Positions 8,076-17,221 are shown, counted from the first letter of the stretch. The stretch: 50,265 nucleotides of DNA from Bacillota bacterium (GCA_023412455.1 JAEYNQ010000165.1:1-50265); one strand, 5' to 3'. Program-made: numbers and translations. Notes: a model not told the origin generated them from the letters alone.

Positions 8076-9410
8076 ATGAGAGTAGTTATTATTGGTGGTG
8101 TAGCAGCAGGGATGAGTGCAGCAGCCAAGCTTAAAAGATTAAAGCCAGAAGATGAGGTGGTTGTTTATGAAAAAACAGATAGTGTATCCTTTGGAGCCTG
8201 TGGGCTTCCTTATTATGTAGGTGGTTTTTTTGAAGATAAACAAGAAATGATTGCTAGGTCAAAAGAGGCTTTTCAAAAGAGCGGTATTGATTTACAAACA
8301 GAGCATGAGGTTTTAGATGTTGATTTTTCTACCCAAAAGCTTCAAGTCAAAAATCATTTAACCCAAGAAATTTTTGAAGATTATTATGACAAGCTTCTTA
8401 TTGCTACAGGAGCTAGTAGCATTATTCCACCTATTCCAGGGATTGGGCTTAAAAACATTAGGACTTTAAAAAGTATGGATGATGGTGTCGGGCTGAGAGC
8501 ACTACTAAGAGAAGAAAAGTGTAAAAAGGTGGTTGTGATTGGTGCAGGGTTTATCGGTATTGAGGTAGTGGAAGCCCTTAAACATATGGGAAAGGAAGTC
8601 AAGATTGTAGAAAGAGAAGACCGTATTTTGAAAAAAGTAATGGATGCAGAAGTCACTTCCATTTTAGAACAAGAGCTCAAGGGACAAGGAGTAGACCTCT
8701 ACTTAAATGAAGAAGTTATCCGTTTTGAAGGGACAGAAAAGATAGAGAAGGTTATAACAAATAAGAGGACATTAGAGGCGGATGCTGTTATTTTATCCAT
8801 AGGTTTTAAACCCAATACAGGCTTTCTAGAGCATACCACTATTGAGCGCGCTCCTAATGGAGCCATTGTAGTGGATGCAGAAGGAAAAACATCCATAGAA
8901 GGCGTTTATGCAGCAGGAGACTGTGCAACGATTTGGCATGCCCTCATGAAGAAGCCGATTTATGTGCCACTAGCCACAGGTGCTAATAAATTAGGGCGTA
9001 TTGTAGGTGAAAACTTGGCAGGCAAAGAGATAGCTTTCCAAGGCTCTTTAGGGTCTAGTTGTATTAAGGTACTTGGTATGGAGGCGGGACGAACAGGCTT
9101 AACAGAAGAAGAAGCTGGATTAGAAGGCTTTGATTATAAAGTGGCCTTTATAGAGGACAGAAATCAAACCAATTATTATCCAGGCGGTAATAAGATTTAT
9201 GTGAAACTCATCTATGAAAAGGACACCTATAAGCTTTTAGGAGGGCAAGTAGTTGGCTATAAGGATGCCGTACAACGTACCAATGTATTAGCAGCCTGTA
9301 TTTTTGCAGGGCTTACTACCAAGGAGTTAGGTTTATTAGATCTTTGTTATGCACCCCCTTTTGCTCGAACATGGGATGTGCTTAATGTAGCAGGAAACGT
9401 ATGTAAATAA
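8076..9410 (+). CDS. CoA-disulfide reductase / NADH oxidase family flavoprotein
   Basis: FAD- and NAD(P)H-dependent pyridine nucleotide-disulfide oxidoreductase. The N-terminal FAD motif is VVIIGGVAAGMSA, and the single redox Cys C42 lies in SFGACGLPYYVGG, the CoADR/NOX signature. The NAD(P)H motif GAGFIG is at 156-161, the FAD motif GVYAAGDCA follows, and a dimerisation domain ends the protein. Length of 444 aa is normal. The single Cys rules out a classical CXXXXC reductase. GAGGTGA precedes the ATG. The next gene, 14 nt away, looks like a cystine transporter, which suggests a thiol-disulfide role (inference). A water- or peroxide-forming NADH oxidase remains possible. Confidence 0.88.
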   Translation: MRVVIIGGVAAGMSAAAKLKRLKPEDEVVVYEKTDSVSFGACGLPYYVGGFFEDKQEMIARSKEAFQKSGIDLQTEHEVLDVDFSTQKLQVKNHLTQEIFEDYYDKLLIATGASSIIPPIPGIGLKNIRTLKSMDDGVGLRALLREEKCKKVVVIGAGFIGIEVVEALKHMGKEVKIVEREDRILKKVMDAEVTSILEQELKGQGVDLYLNEEVIRFEGTEKIEKVITNKRTLEADAVILSIGFKPNTGFLEHTTIERAPNGAIVVDAEGKTSIEGVYAAGDCATIWHALMKKPIYVPLATGANKLGRIVGENLAGKEIAFQGSLGSSCIKVLGMEAGRTGLTEEEAGLEGFDYKVAFIEDRNQTNYYPGGNKIYVKLIYEKDTYKLLGGQVVGYKDAVQRTNVLAACIFAGLTTKELGLLDLCYAPPFARTWDVLNVAGNVCK

Positions 9411-9424
9411 GGAGGACAAACTAA

Positions 9425-10807
9425 ATGAGAGACAGTACATTTTTATCACAATTTTTACTCATTACGGATGGGAGGACTTTGTTATTTATGGGTTTCCTCA
9501 TTCTTTTGTTTGTAGTGGTTTTTAGAATGCAGCAAAAGAAAGTCAAATTTTCAATGCGCATGATTATCTGTACTTTAATGGGACTTGTTTTAGGGATTAT
9601 TATTCAAGGGGTAGCAGGTTTTCCGGATGACCCTAGTCAGGTTACTTGGCTCAAGGAGTTATCTAAATGGTATGGTTTAGTAGGTTATGGCTTTATAGAC
9701 TTACTAAAGATGCTGGTTGTACCTATGATTTTTGTATCCATTATAAGAGTGATTATGAATACAAAAGGAAACAATTTAGGCAAGTTGACTTCTCGTACCA
9801 TAGGCACACTACTAGGTACAACAGCACTATCCGCTATTGTGGGTATTTTAGTAGGCAATTTTATGAATTTAGGTGTAGGTCAGAGTTTAGCCAATCAAAC
9901 AGCAGAGCTGAGAGAGATTACACCTATAGTCGATACATTAAGAGGGTTACTGCCTGCTAATCCTGTCCAAGCTATGGCCGAGGCTAATGTAGTGGCTGTT
10001 GTCATCTTTGCAGCCTTCTTGGGGATTGCCATAAGACGCCTTAGCAAAAAGCATGCAGAAGTGATCAAACCTTTTGTAGATTTAGTAGAAGCTTTTTATA
10101 AGATTATTGTAAGTGTAGCTATGACGGTTATTAAATATATGCCTTATGCTGTAATAGCCCTTTTAGCCAATACATTAGTGGCAAGAGGCGTAGGCGCTTT
10201 ACTTCATGTCATACGTTTTATTATTGCCTTATATGTAAGTATTATCATTATGTTTATTATTCATTTACTTATTGTAATGGCTTGTGGATTAAAACCTCTT
10301 AAGTATGTGAGAAATCTTATGGAACCTCTCCTTTTAGCCTTTACTTCTCGTTCAAGCTTAGGAACATTACCTGTAACCATAGAAAAACTTACAGAAAATG
10401 GTGGAGTGGAAGAAGGAGTGGCTAGCTTTGTAGGAAGCCTTGGCTCCAATATGGGTATGAATGGATGTGCTGGCATCTATCCTGCTTTAATGGCTGTAAC
10501 ACTAGCCAATATGAGTGGGACAAGGATGGATTTTAGCTTTTATATGATGCTTCTAGTGGTTATTACTGTTAGCTCCTTAGGCATTGCCGGTTTACCTGGT
10601 ACAGCAACTATTGCCGTTTCAGTGGTTATATCAGGAGTAGGCTTAGGCGGCTATTTCCCTTTAGCAGGAGGAATATTGGCCATTGATCCTATTCTAGATA
10701 TGGGACGTACCATGCTTAATGTCAATGGAACCATGGTAACAGCCACTGTAGTAGCTACCTCTTTAGGCGAACTCGATAAAGAAAAATATAATGAATCTCT
10801 TTATTAG
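9425..10807 (+). CDS. tcyP: Dicarboxylate/amino acid:cation symporter, L-cystine (TcyP)-like
   Basis: Membrane secondary transporter of the DAACS (SLC1-like) family. The 460-aa protein has several hydrophobic helices and the conserved MLVVPMIFVSII segment. The re-entrant motif reads FTSRSSLGTLPVTIEKL, followed by GSNMGMNGCAGIYPALMAV. The family length and the FTSRSS-type loop resemble B. subtilis TcyP (L-cystine uptake) more than glutamate carriers, which usually have SSSAATLP. It follows the flavoprotein gene after 14 nt with a GGAGGA site, so cystine import may be coupled to intracellular disulfide reduction (inference). The exact substrate needs testing. Confidence 0.82.
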   Translation: MRDSTFLSQFLLITDGRTLLFMGFLILLFVVVFRMQQKKVKFSMRMIICTLMGLVLGIIIQGVAGFPDDPSQVTWLKELSKWYGLVGYGFIDLLKMLVVPMIFVSIIRVIMNTKGNNLGKLTSRTIGTLLGTTALSAIVGILVGNFMNLGVGQSLANQTAELREITPIVDTLRGLLPANPVQAMAEANVVAVVIFAAFLGIAIRRLSKKHAEVIKPFVDLVEAFYKIIVSVAMTVIKYMPYAVIALLANTLVARGVGALLHVIRFIIALYVSIIIMFIIHLLIVMACGLKPLKYVRNLMEPLLLAFTSRSSLGTLPVTIEKLTENGGVEEGVASFVGSLGSNMGMNGCAGIYPALMAVTLANMSGTRMDFSFYMMLLVVITVSSLGIAGLPGTATIAVSVVISGVGLGGYFPLAGGILAIDPILDMGRTMLNVNGTMVTATVVATSLGELDKEKYNESLY

Positions 10808-10841
10808 AATAAAAACCTTGTTGAATAAAGGGTTTAGAAAG

Positions 10842-10882
10842 ATAATGCAATATAATCCATAATTTATATTGCATTATTTTTA
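10842..10882 (+). terminator. Terminator of the flavoprotein-symporter operon
   Basis: Perfect 14-bp stem, arms 10842-10855 and 10864-10877, followed by TTTTAAT. Its right arm overlaps the -35 of the next promoter. Confidence 0.85.
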
Positions 10883-10897
10883 ATATTATATTAAAAT
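10869..10897 (+). promoter_or_regulatory. Promoter of the first livJ gene
   Basis: TTGCAT (10869-10874), 17-nt spacer containing AATATTATAT, TAAAAT (10892-10897). The spacer sequence and geometry are shared with the promoter of the second copy at 12362-12390. Confidence 0.55.
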
Positions 10898-10927
10898 ACA
10901 TACAAATAATAAACGAGTAGCGAGAGC

Positions 10928-10980
10928 AAAGGGGCTTTCCGAAAAGTATGTTGTATACTTACAGGAAGGTCCCTTTTTCT
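10928..10980 (+). terminator. Leader hairpin with T-run before the first livJ
   Basis: AAAGGG (10928-10933) pairs with CCCTTT (10971-10976). The stem continues as GCTTTCC/GGAAGGT and closes on an inner AAGTAT/ATACTT stem, and TTTTTCT follows. It starts about 25 nt after the predicted start site and ends about 90 nt before the gene, so it is a candidate attenuator. Confidence 0.6.
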
Positions 10981-11067
10981 AAAAAACGTTATTTAAATAT
11001 TCTGTATATGATACTTGTTTATTAGGGAAAATGAGTAAGTGTTATCTATTAAAGGAGGGATATAAGT

Positions 11068-12252
11068 ATGAAATTAAGAAAGATCATGGTAATTGGATTA
11101 AGTGCAGTAATGGTTTTAGCAATGGGGGGCTGTGGAAGTAAGGAGGGTAAGCCTGCTTCAGCAAGTGAAAGTGGGGCGCCAAGTAAAGAAGGAGCTTCAT
11201 CAGGAGAGACCATTAAAGTAGGTTTAATAACACCTAAAACAGGTCAAGTGGCTCAGTATGGTATTGCTGTAGAAAATGCCAGTATGCTTGCAGTGAAGGA
11301 AATTAATGAAGCAGGAGGAATCAATGGTAAGCAAATTGAGCTCATTTCTTATGATAATAAGGCTGATGCTACAGAAAGTATTAACTTATTTAATCGCTTA
11401 GTAGATAATGATAAAGTTGTAGCCCTTATAGGTCCAGTTATTTCTTCTACCTCATTGGCTGTTGCGCCTCTAGCTGAAGAAAAAGGTATTCCTATGATTA
11501 CACCAACAGGCACGAATTTAGATATTACCCCTGATTATGATTATGTATTTAGAGCGTGTTATACGGATCCTTATCAAGGAGGAATAATGGCTAAATTTTC
11601 AGCGGAGAATTTAAAAGCAAAAAAAGCAGCTATTCTTTTTAATACAGGAGACGACTATTCCACAGGGCTTGCAGTTGCTTTTAAAGAAACCTTTGAAGCA
11701 GCAGGTGGAACGATTACCAACTATGAAGGGTATACCGCAGAGGATAAAGATTTTAAGGCAGTTTTAAGCAATATCAAGGCTAATGCCCCTGATGTACTCT
11801 TTAATCCAGACTATTACAATACCGTTGGACTTATTGCAGGGCAAGTGAAGGAAGCCGGCCTTGATACAGTCATGATTGGTGGAGATGGATGGGATGATGT
11901 GCAAAAAGAATATGGGGATGTAACCGAAGGCTATTACTTTGCTAATCACTATGCTTCTGATGATACAGACCCTATTGTACAAAGCTTTGTACAATCCTAC
12001 AAAGACACTTATGGAGATACACCTAATGCTTTAGCAGCCCTTGGTTATGATGCTACAAAGATTATGATTAAAGCCATTGAGGCAGCCAATAGTGAAGAGG
12101 GAGAGGCTATTCTTGAAGCCCTCAAAGCAACAGATTTAGATTGTGTAGCAGGTCATGTTACTTTTGACGCTGTAGGCGATCCTCAAAAGGCTGTATCTAT
12201 CCTAAAAATTGAAGGTGGCAAGCTAAAACTGGAAACTAAGATTTCTAAATAA
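11068..12252 (+). CDS. livJ: Branched-chain amino acid ABC transporter binding lipoprotein (copy 1)
   Basis: Extracellular lipid-anchored binding protein of the type I periplasmic-binding fold (LivJ/Peripla_BP_6 family). The signal peptide ends at MGGC with lipidated C22 and is followed by a Ser/Gly/Lys-rich linker. The mature part opens with IKVGLITPKTGQVAQYG and carries the family stretches GGINGKQIEL and LIGPVISS. Length is 394 aa. The ATG follows AAAGGAGGGATATAAGT. It closely resembles the next gene, so the pair arose by tandem duplication. Whether the ligand is leucine/isoleucine/valine or another amino acid or amide is open, because LivJ homologues bind diverse ligands. Confidence 0.92.
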   Translation: MKLRKIMVIGLSAVMVLAMGGCGSKEGKPASASESGAPSKEGASSGETIKVGLITPKTGQVAQYGIAVENASMLAVKEINEAGGINGKQIELISYDNKADATESINLFNRLVDNDKVVALIGPVISSTSLAVAPLAEEKGIPMITPTGTNLDITPDYDYVFRACYTDPYQGGIMAKFSAENLKAKKAAILFNTGDDYSTGLAVAFKETFEAAGGTITNYEGYTAEDKDFKAVLSNIKANAPDVLFNPDYYNTVGLIAGQVKEAGLDTVMIGGDGWDDVQKEYGDVTEGYYFANHYASDDTDPIVQSFVQSYKDTYGDTPNALAALGYDATKIMIKAIEAANSEEGEAILEALKATDLDCVAGHVTFDAVGDPQKAVSILKIEGGKLKLETKISK

Positions 12253-12361
12253 GTTCCTATTTGAGCGTTTTTTTATTCTATTTTAAGGCAGTTACTTTCC
12301 TCTATTTAAGATTTCTATTTTCTTACTATTGCAGTTTTATAGCTAATAAGAAACTTTTTTA

Positions 12362-12390
12362 TTGAAAAATGTTAAATATTATATTACAAT
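12362..12390 (+). promoter_or_regulatory. Promoter of the second livJ gene
   Basis: TTGAAA (12362-12367), 17-nt spacer, TACAAT (12385-12390). The AATATTATATTA core is shared with the promoter of copy 1. Confidence 0.6.
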
Positions 12391-12428
12391 ACAATAAGTT
12401 AAAAGCTTGTGAATAACGGCTTTAATCT

Positions 12429-12469
12429 AAGAGACGTTTCTCAAGTTAATTACTTAGAAACGTTCTTTT
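12429..12469 (+). terminator. Leader hairpin before the second livJ
   Basis: ACGTTTCT (12434-12441) pairs with AGAAACGT (12456-12463), extended inside by AAGT/ACTT and outside by AAG/CTT-type pairs, then TTTT. It starts about 30 nt after the predicted start site, the same layout as copy 1. The rest of 12253-12538 holds no gene. Confidence 0.55.
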
Positions 12470-12538
12470 GGTGTTTAGCATAAGCAAAATTTCAACCAAT
12501 AAGTAAAAGATGTAGAGAATAATGAGGAGGAAAGTAAG

Positions 12539-13702
12539 ATGACTTTAAAGAAGATAGCAGCCATTACTCTTAGTACTTTAATGGCAATAGGAACTGTAGG
12601 CTGTGGTGCTAAAGCACCAAGTAATGAGGCAGGAAAGGAAGCCACTTCAGGCGAAGGAACAATCAAGATAGGTCTTATTACACCTAAAACAGGTGCAGTT
12701 GCTCAATATGGATTAGCTGTAGATAATGCAACAGCTTTAGCTGTGGATGAGATCAATAAAGCAGGAGGTATTAATGGTAGACAAATCGAACTCATTTCTT
12801 ATGACAATAAAGGGGATGCTACAGAAAGTATTAACCTCTTTAACCGTCTAGTCGATAATGATAAGATTGTTGCTTTATTAGGGCCAGTTATTTCAAGTAA
12901 TTCACTGGCTATTGCGCCATTAGCAGATGAAAAAGGCATTCCTATGATTACACCAACTGGAACAAATTTGGATATTACACCAGGCTATGATTATGTTTTT
13001 AGAGCTTGCTATACAGACCCTTATCAAGGAAGTATCATGGCTAAATTTGCAAGTGAAAACCTAAAGGTAAAAAAGGCAGCTATTCTTTATAACACAGGTG
13101 ATGATTATTCAGTAGGTCTTGCCAAAGCTTTCAAAGATACTTTGGAAGCAGCTGGTGGGACAATTACGAGTTATGAGGGTTATACAGCAGATGATAAAGA
13201 TTTCAAAGCTGTATTAACAAATATCAAGGCTACTTCACCAGAAGTATTATTTATCCCAGATTACTATAATGCAGTAGGGCTTATTGCTGGACAAGTGAAA
13301 GAAGTTGGTTTAGAGACCATTATGCTTGGTGGCGATGGTTGGGATGGTGTACAAGAAAACTATGGTGAGGCAACAGAAGGTAGTTATTTTGCCAATCATT
13401 ATGCAGCAGATGATACAGCCGACATTGTTAAAAACTTTGTAGACAGTTATACAAAAATGTTTGAAGGTACAAGACCAAATGCTTTTGCGGCCCTTGGTTA
13501 TGATGCTACTAAGATTTTAGCAGCTGCTATTGAAAAAGCTGGAACAGAAGATAAAGCAGCTATTAAGGATGCTATTGCTGCTACAGATATGGACTGCGTA
13601 ACAGGACATGTTACTTTTGACGAAAATGGTGATCCACAAAAATCGGTTACTGTTTTAAAAATGAAAGATGGCGTATCTGTTCTTGAAGCCAAAGTTCAAT
13701 AA
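12539..13702 (+). CDS. livJ: Branched-chain amino acid ABC transporter binding lipoprotein (copy 2)
   Basis: Second LivJ-type binding lipoprotein, 387 aa. The signal peptide ends at TVGC with lipidated C22, followed by a shorter linker than in copy 1. Most blocks of copy 1 recur almost unchanged (LITPKTG, GGINGRQIELISYDNK, MITPTGTNLDITP, YTDPYQG), while the linker and C-terminus differ. The ATG follows GAGGAGGAAAGTAAG. It has its own promoter and leader hairpin, and a terminator-like stem separates it from livHMGF. That arrangement usually lets the binding protein be made in excess. The two copies may differ in affinity or specificity (inference). Confidence 0.92.
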   Translation: MTLKKIAAITLSTLMAIGTVGCGAKAPSNEAGKEATSGEGTIKIGLITPKTGAVAQYGLAVDNATALAVDEINKAGGINGRQIELISYDNKGDATESINLFNRLVDNDKIVALLGPVISSNSLAIAPLADEKGIPMITPTGTNLDITPGYDYVFRACYTDPYQGSIMAKFASENLKVKKAAILYNTGDDYSVGLAKAFKDTLEAAGGTITSYEGYTADDKDFKAVLTNIKATSPEVLFIPDYYNAVGLIAGQVKEVGLETIMLGGDGWDGVQENYGEATEGSYFANHYAADDTADIVKNFVDSYTKMFEGTRPNAFAALGYDATKILAAAIEKAGTEDKAAIKDAIAATDMDCVTGHVTFDENGDPQKSVTVLKMKDGVSVLEAKVQ

Positions 13703-13755
13703 CATAGTTTAAGACTCTATAGCACAGTACGTAGCATTTACATAGAGTGTAAGAT

Positions 13756-13786
13756 AGGGGAGAAACAACTTTGTTCTCCCCTTTTA
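13756..13786 (+). terminator. Terminator between the second livJ and livH
   Basis: GGGGAGAA (13757-13764) pairs with TTCTCCCC (13774-13781), followed by TTTT. Probably leaky, so that livHMGF is transcribed at a lower level than livJ. Confidence 0.75.
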
Positions 13787-13817
13787 TAATCAAACAACTA
13801 AGATAAGGGGGAGGAAA

Positions 13818-14699
13818 ATGAATCAATTCTTTGAACAAATTATTTATGGGATACAATTAGGAAGTATTTATGCCTTGATTGCTTTAGGGTATACCATGGT
13901 TTATGGTATTGTTAAACTGATTAACTTTGCTCATGGGGATGTCTTAATGATGGGTGCTTATTTTGGCTTATTAAGTGTAACAACTTTAGATATACCTTTT
14001 GGAGCAGCTATTATTATATCGATGGTGAGTTGTGCTGTCATTGGTATGGTTATTGACTTAGTGGCCTATAAACCACTTAGAAATGCCCCTCGTATTTCCG
14101 CACTTATTACGGCTATTGGTGTGAGCTTATTCTTAGAAAACATTTATCGTGTCATGTTTGGGGCAGAAACACGTAAAATGGTTATTCCTGCTAGCTTAAC
14201 CCAAACACTTGCTATAGGAAATATAAAAATATCATATGTGACGATTTTGACAGTTTGCTTAACTATAATATGTATGATTGTTCTTCAATTAATTGTTAAG
14301 AAGACAAAAATAGGGAAAGCGATGCGGGCTGTATCAGAAGATCAGCAAGCAGCCAGACTTATGGGCGTGAATGTTAATTTAACAATTTCTATGACTTTTG
14401 CTTTAGGTTCTGCACTTGCTGCTTTAGGGGGGGTTCTTTATAGTGTAACCTATTATCAGGTAGAGCCTTACATGGGAATGATGCCAGGACTAAAAGCCTT
14501 TGTTGCAGCAGTATTAGGTGGCATAGGTATTATTCCAGGAGCGATGTTTGGAGGCTATGCTTTAGGGCTTATTGAGAACCTTGCTAAAGCTTATATTTCC
14601 TCAAGCTGGTCTAATGCCATTGCTTTTGGTATTTTGATTTTGATTTTACTCTTTAAGCCAGCCGGATTATTTGGTAAAAATGTCAGAGAGAAAGTGTAG
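13818..14699 (+). CDS. livH: Branched-chain amino acid ABC permease LivH
   Basis: First membrane subunit of the ABC importer. The 293-aa protein is highly hydrophobic, with about eight helices and the LivH features GSIYALIALGYTMVYGI, KLINFAHGDVLMMGA, and a cytoplasmic loop KAMRAVSEDQQAARLMGVN that contacts the ATPases. The ATG follows AAGGGGGAGGAAA. livM follows immediately with no gap. It pairs with LivM to form the pore served by one or both LivJ proteins encoded upstream. Confidence 0.95.
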   Translation: MNQFFEQIIYGIQLGSIYALIALGYTMVYGIVKLINFAHGDVLMMGAYFGLLSVTTLDIPFGAAIIISMVSCAVIGMVIDLVAYKPLRNAPRISALITAIGVSLFLENIYRVMFGAETRKMVIPASLTQTLAIGNIKISYVTILTVCLTIICMIVLQLIVKKTKIGKAMRAVSEDQQAARLMGVNVNLTISMTFALGSALAALGGVLYSVTYYQVEPYMGMMPGLKAFVAAVLGGIGIIPGAMFGGYALGLIENLAKAYISSSWSNAIAFGILILILLFKPAGLFGKNVREKV

Positions 14700-15740
14700 G
14701 TGAAGAGCATGAAGAAGTGGCAAGAGTATATCACCACCTTTGTAGGTGTGGTTTTATTATTTGTTGTATTTGAACTCTTAATGGCACAGGGTATTATTAA
14801 TAACTATGTATCAGGTGTCATGGTCCTCATTGGAATCAATATTATAGCAGCAGCTAGTTTAAATATTGCAACTGGGTATTTAGGACAATTGGCATTAGGC
14901 CATGCAGGTTTTATGGCAATTGGGGCTTATTCCGCTGCTTTTATTATGAGAGTAGCTAAGCTTTCTGGCCTTAGTAATACAGATGGTATAGTGATTTTAA
15001 TCATGATAGGGTCATTGATTTTTGCAGGGATTATGGCCGCTATATTTGGGGTTTTAATTGGTATTCCAGCCCTAAGATTACGTGGAGATTACCTAGGTAT
15101 TGTAACCCTTGGTTTTGGAGAAATCATTCGTATTGCTATTTTTAACCTGGATTTTGAAGTCATGGGTTTCCAGTTTACAGGGGGTGCAAGAGGCTTTAGA
15201 GGTTATTTAGGCTATATGAATTTTGAGTTAATTTTTGGGGTAGTGATAGTTGTTTTAACCATTTTATATCTTATTATTCGCTCACGACATGGGCGAGCTA
15301 TTCTTTCTATCCGTGAAGATGAGATTGCAGCTGAAGCTGTAGGTGTTCCTACTACTTTTTATAAGATTTTTGGCTTTGCAACGTCGGCCTTTTTTGCAGG
15401 CATTGCAGGAGGTTGTTTAGCTTTTTATCAAAAGATGATAGACCCTAAAAAGTTTACTTTTATGTACTCTGTAGAGATTTTCATTATTGTTGTATTAGGG
15501 GGTATGGGAAGTCTAACAGGAACCATTGTAGCAGCTATTATATTAGGAATTCTCAATGAGTTCTTACATGTTATTGATCAGTGGCGTCTTGTTATTTACT
15601 CTACGCTACTTATCATTATGATGATCTTTAGACCAGAAGGTTTATTAGGAAGCAAAGAATTTTCTTTTGTAGGTTTAATTAAAAAAGTATGGTACAGAAA
15701 AAATAATAAAAAGTCTTCTGGCGTACAGGAGGTGAAATAA
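14700..15740 (+). CDS. livM: Branched-chain amino acid ABC permease LivM
   Basis: Second membrane subunit, up to 346 aa, with the family motifs GYLGQLALGHAGFMAIGAY, LRLRGDYLGIVTLGFGEI and the coupling loop RAILSIREDEIAAEAVGV. The start is ambiguous: GTG at 14700 lies directly after the livH stop, but ATG at 14709 has AGGTGA 6 nt upstream and is probably the one used (343 aa). The C-terminus is cytoplasmic and basic (WYRKNNKKSS). The stop overlaps the livG start by one base. Confidence 0.94.
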   Translation: MKSMKKWQEYITTFVGVVLLFVVFELLMAQGIINNYVSGVMVLIGINIIAAASLNIATGYLGQLALGHAGFMAIGAYSAAFIMRVAKLSGLSNTDGIVILIMIGSLIFAGIMAAIFGVLIGIPALRLRGDYLGIVTLGFGEIIRIAIFNLDFEVMGFQFTGGARGFRGYLGYMNFELIFGVVIVVLTILYLIIRSRHGRAILSIREDEIAAEAVGVPTTFYKIFGFATSAFFAGIAGGCLAFYQKMIDPKKFTFMYSVEIFIIVVLGGMGSLTGTIVAAIILGILNEFLHVIDQWRLVIYSTLLIIMMIFRPEGLLGSKEFSFVGLIKKVWYRKNNKKSSGVQEVK

Positions 15741-16504
15741 TGGCTCTATTAGAAACGAAAAACCTTGGAATAAGTTTTGGTGGTTTAAAAGCTGTTGATG
15801 AATTTGAAATTAGTATCAATAATCACGAACTGGTAGGTCTTATTGGGCCCAATGGGGCAGGTAAAACAACTATTTTCAACTTGTTAACGGGTGTGTATCA
15901 GCCAACACAAGGAGATGTGTTACTGAATGGAGAGAGTATGGTTGGACTTACACCCAATCAAATTGTAAAAAAGGGTTTAACAAGGACCTTCCAGAATATC
16001 CGACTTTTTAAAGGCCTAAGTGTTTTAGATAATGTAAAAATTGCTTTTCATCATAAAATGAGCTACAGCGTAGCCAATAGTATTTTACGCTTTCCAGGTA
16101 CTAAATACTGGAAGGAAGAAAAACAAATCGAAGAAAAGGCTATAGAGCTTTTAACCTTGTTTAAAATGGAAGAACATGCTTATCAGTTAGCCTGTAACTT
16201 GCCTTATGGGGAACAAAGGAAGTTGGAAATCGCAAGGGCATTGGCAGCTGATCCAAAGCTTCTTTTGCTAGATGAACCAGCAGCAGGAATGAATCCTCAA
16301 GAAACACAAGAATTGATGGAAAACATTCATTTTATTCGTAATAACTTTGATGTTTCTATCTTGCTTATTGAGCATGATATGAAGCTTGTTATGGGAATTT
16401 GTGAACGTCTTATTGTTATTGACTACGGCATGATTATTGCACAAGGCCTTCCAGATGAAATTAAGGCCAACAAAAAAGTAATTGGTGCCTATTTAGGAAA
16501 TTAG
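15740..16504 (+). CDS. livG: Branched-chain amino acid ABC ATP-binding protein LivG
   Basis: Cytoplasmic ATPase subunit. Walker A is GPNGAGKT at 36-43, a signature of the LivG form (LPYGEQRKLEIARAL) begins at 154, Walker B LLLLDEP ends at about 180, and the H-loop sits in IEHDMK. The long insert with many charged residues between Q-loop and signature, and the C-terminal BCA_ABC_TP_C-like tail ending ANKKVIGAYLG, are typical. Length of 254 aa is normal. It overlaps livM by one base (TAATG) and forms a heterodimer with LivF. Confidence 0.95.
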   Translation: MALLETKNLGISFGGLKAVDEFEISINNHELVGLIGPNGAGKTTIFNLLTGVYQPTQGDVLLNGESMVGLTPNQIVKKGLTRTFQNIRLFKGLSVLDNVKIAFHHKMSYSVANSILRFPGTKYWKEEKQIEEKAIELLTLFKMEEHAYQLACNLPYGEQRKLEIARALAADPKLLLLDEPAAGMNPQETQELMENIHFIRNNFDVSILLIEHDMKLVMGICERLIVIDYGMIIAQGLPDEIKANKKVIGAYLGN

Positions 16505-16515
16505 GGGGTGAGAAT

Positions 16516-17217
16516 ATGTTAAAGGTAGAAAATTTAGAGGTTTATTATGGGGCCATTCATGCCATAAAAGGTGTCAGCTTTGAAGTAAAGGCTGGAGAAA
16601 TTGTAACACTTATTGGAGCCAATGGTGCAGGGAAAACCACCATTATGCATACCACCTCAGGCATTATTAAGCCTCAAGTAGGTACAATTACCTTTGATGG
16701 CAAAGATATTACACATACGAGAGCTCATACTATCGTAGAAATGGGGATGGCTCAAGTACCAGAGGGTAGACGTGTTTTTGCTACCATGAGTGTAAAAGAG
16801 AACTTAGAGATGGGTGCTTATTCAAGAAAGGATAAGGGCAGCCTGGAGGCTGATTATGATATGGTCTATCAGCGTTTCCCAAGGTTAAAGGAAAGAAGAA
16901 AACAGTTAGCAGGGACAATGAGTGGTGGGGAGCAGCAGATGCTAGCCATTGCCAGAGCCCTTATGTCTCGTCCTAAGCTTATGCTTTTAGATGAGCCTTC
17001 TATGGGACTTGCTCCTATTTTAGTGGATGAGGTATTTAGTATCATTAGGGATATTAATAAGGATGGGACAACGATTTTACTCGTTGAGCAAAATGCCCAT
17101 AAGGCACTAAGTATTGCAGACCATGCCTATGTCTTAGAGACGGGAAAAGTAGTATTAGCTGGCAAGGCTAAAGAACTTCTAAGTGATGATGCCGTTAAAA
17201 AAGCTTATTTAGGATAA
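16516..17217 (+). CDS. livF: Branched-chain amino acid ABC ATP-binding protein LivF
   Basis: Second ATPase subunit, 233 aa. Walker A GANGAGKT is at 34-41, then the LivF-specific QVPEGRRVFATMSV, signature MSGGEQ at 135-140, Walker B LMLLDEPSMGLAP, and the H-loop replaced by VEQN, as is usual for LivF. The gene lies 11 nt after livG with GGGGTGAG as ribosome-binding site and is the last gene of the operon. A strong 3' terminator follows within 5 nt. Confidence 0.95.
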   Translation: MLKVENLEVYYGAIHAIKGVSFEVKAGEIVTLIGANGAGKTTIMHTTSGIIKPQVGTITFDGKDITHTRAHTIVEMGMAQVPEGRRVFATMSVKENLEMGAYSRKDKGSLEADYDMVYQRFPRLKERRKQLAGTMSGGEQQMLAIARALMSRPKLMLLDEPSMGLAPILVDEVFSIIRDINKDGTTILLVEQNAHKALSIADHAYVLETGKVVLAGKAKELLSDDAVKKAYLG

Positions 17218-17221
17218 GAAA

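Noticed and set aside
10928..10980. A known riboswitch class before the first livJ
   Set aside because: The hairpin is long and ends in T's, but no conserved aptamer consensus is recognisable, and the second leader shares only layout, not sequence.
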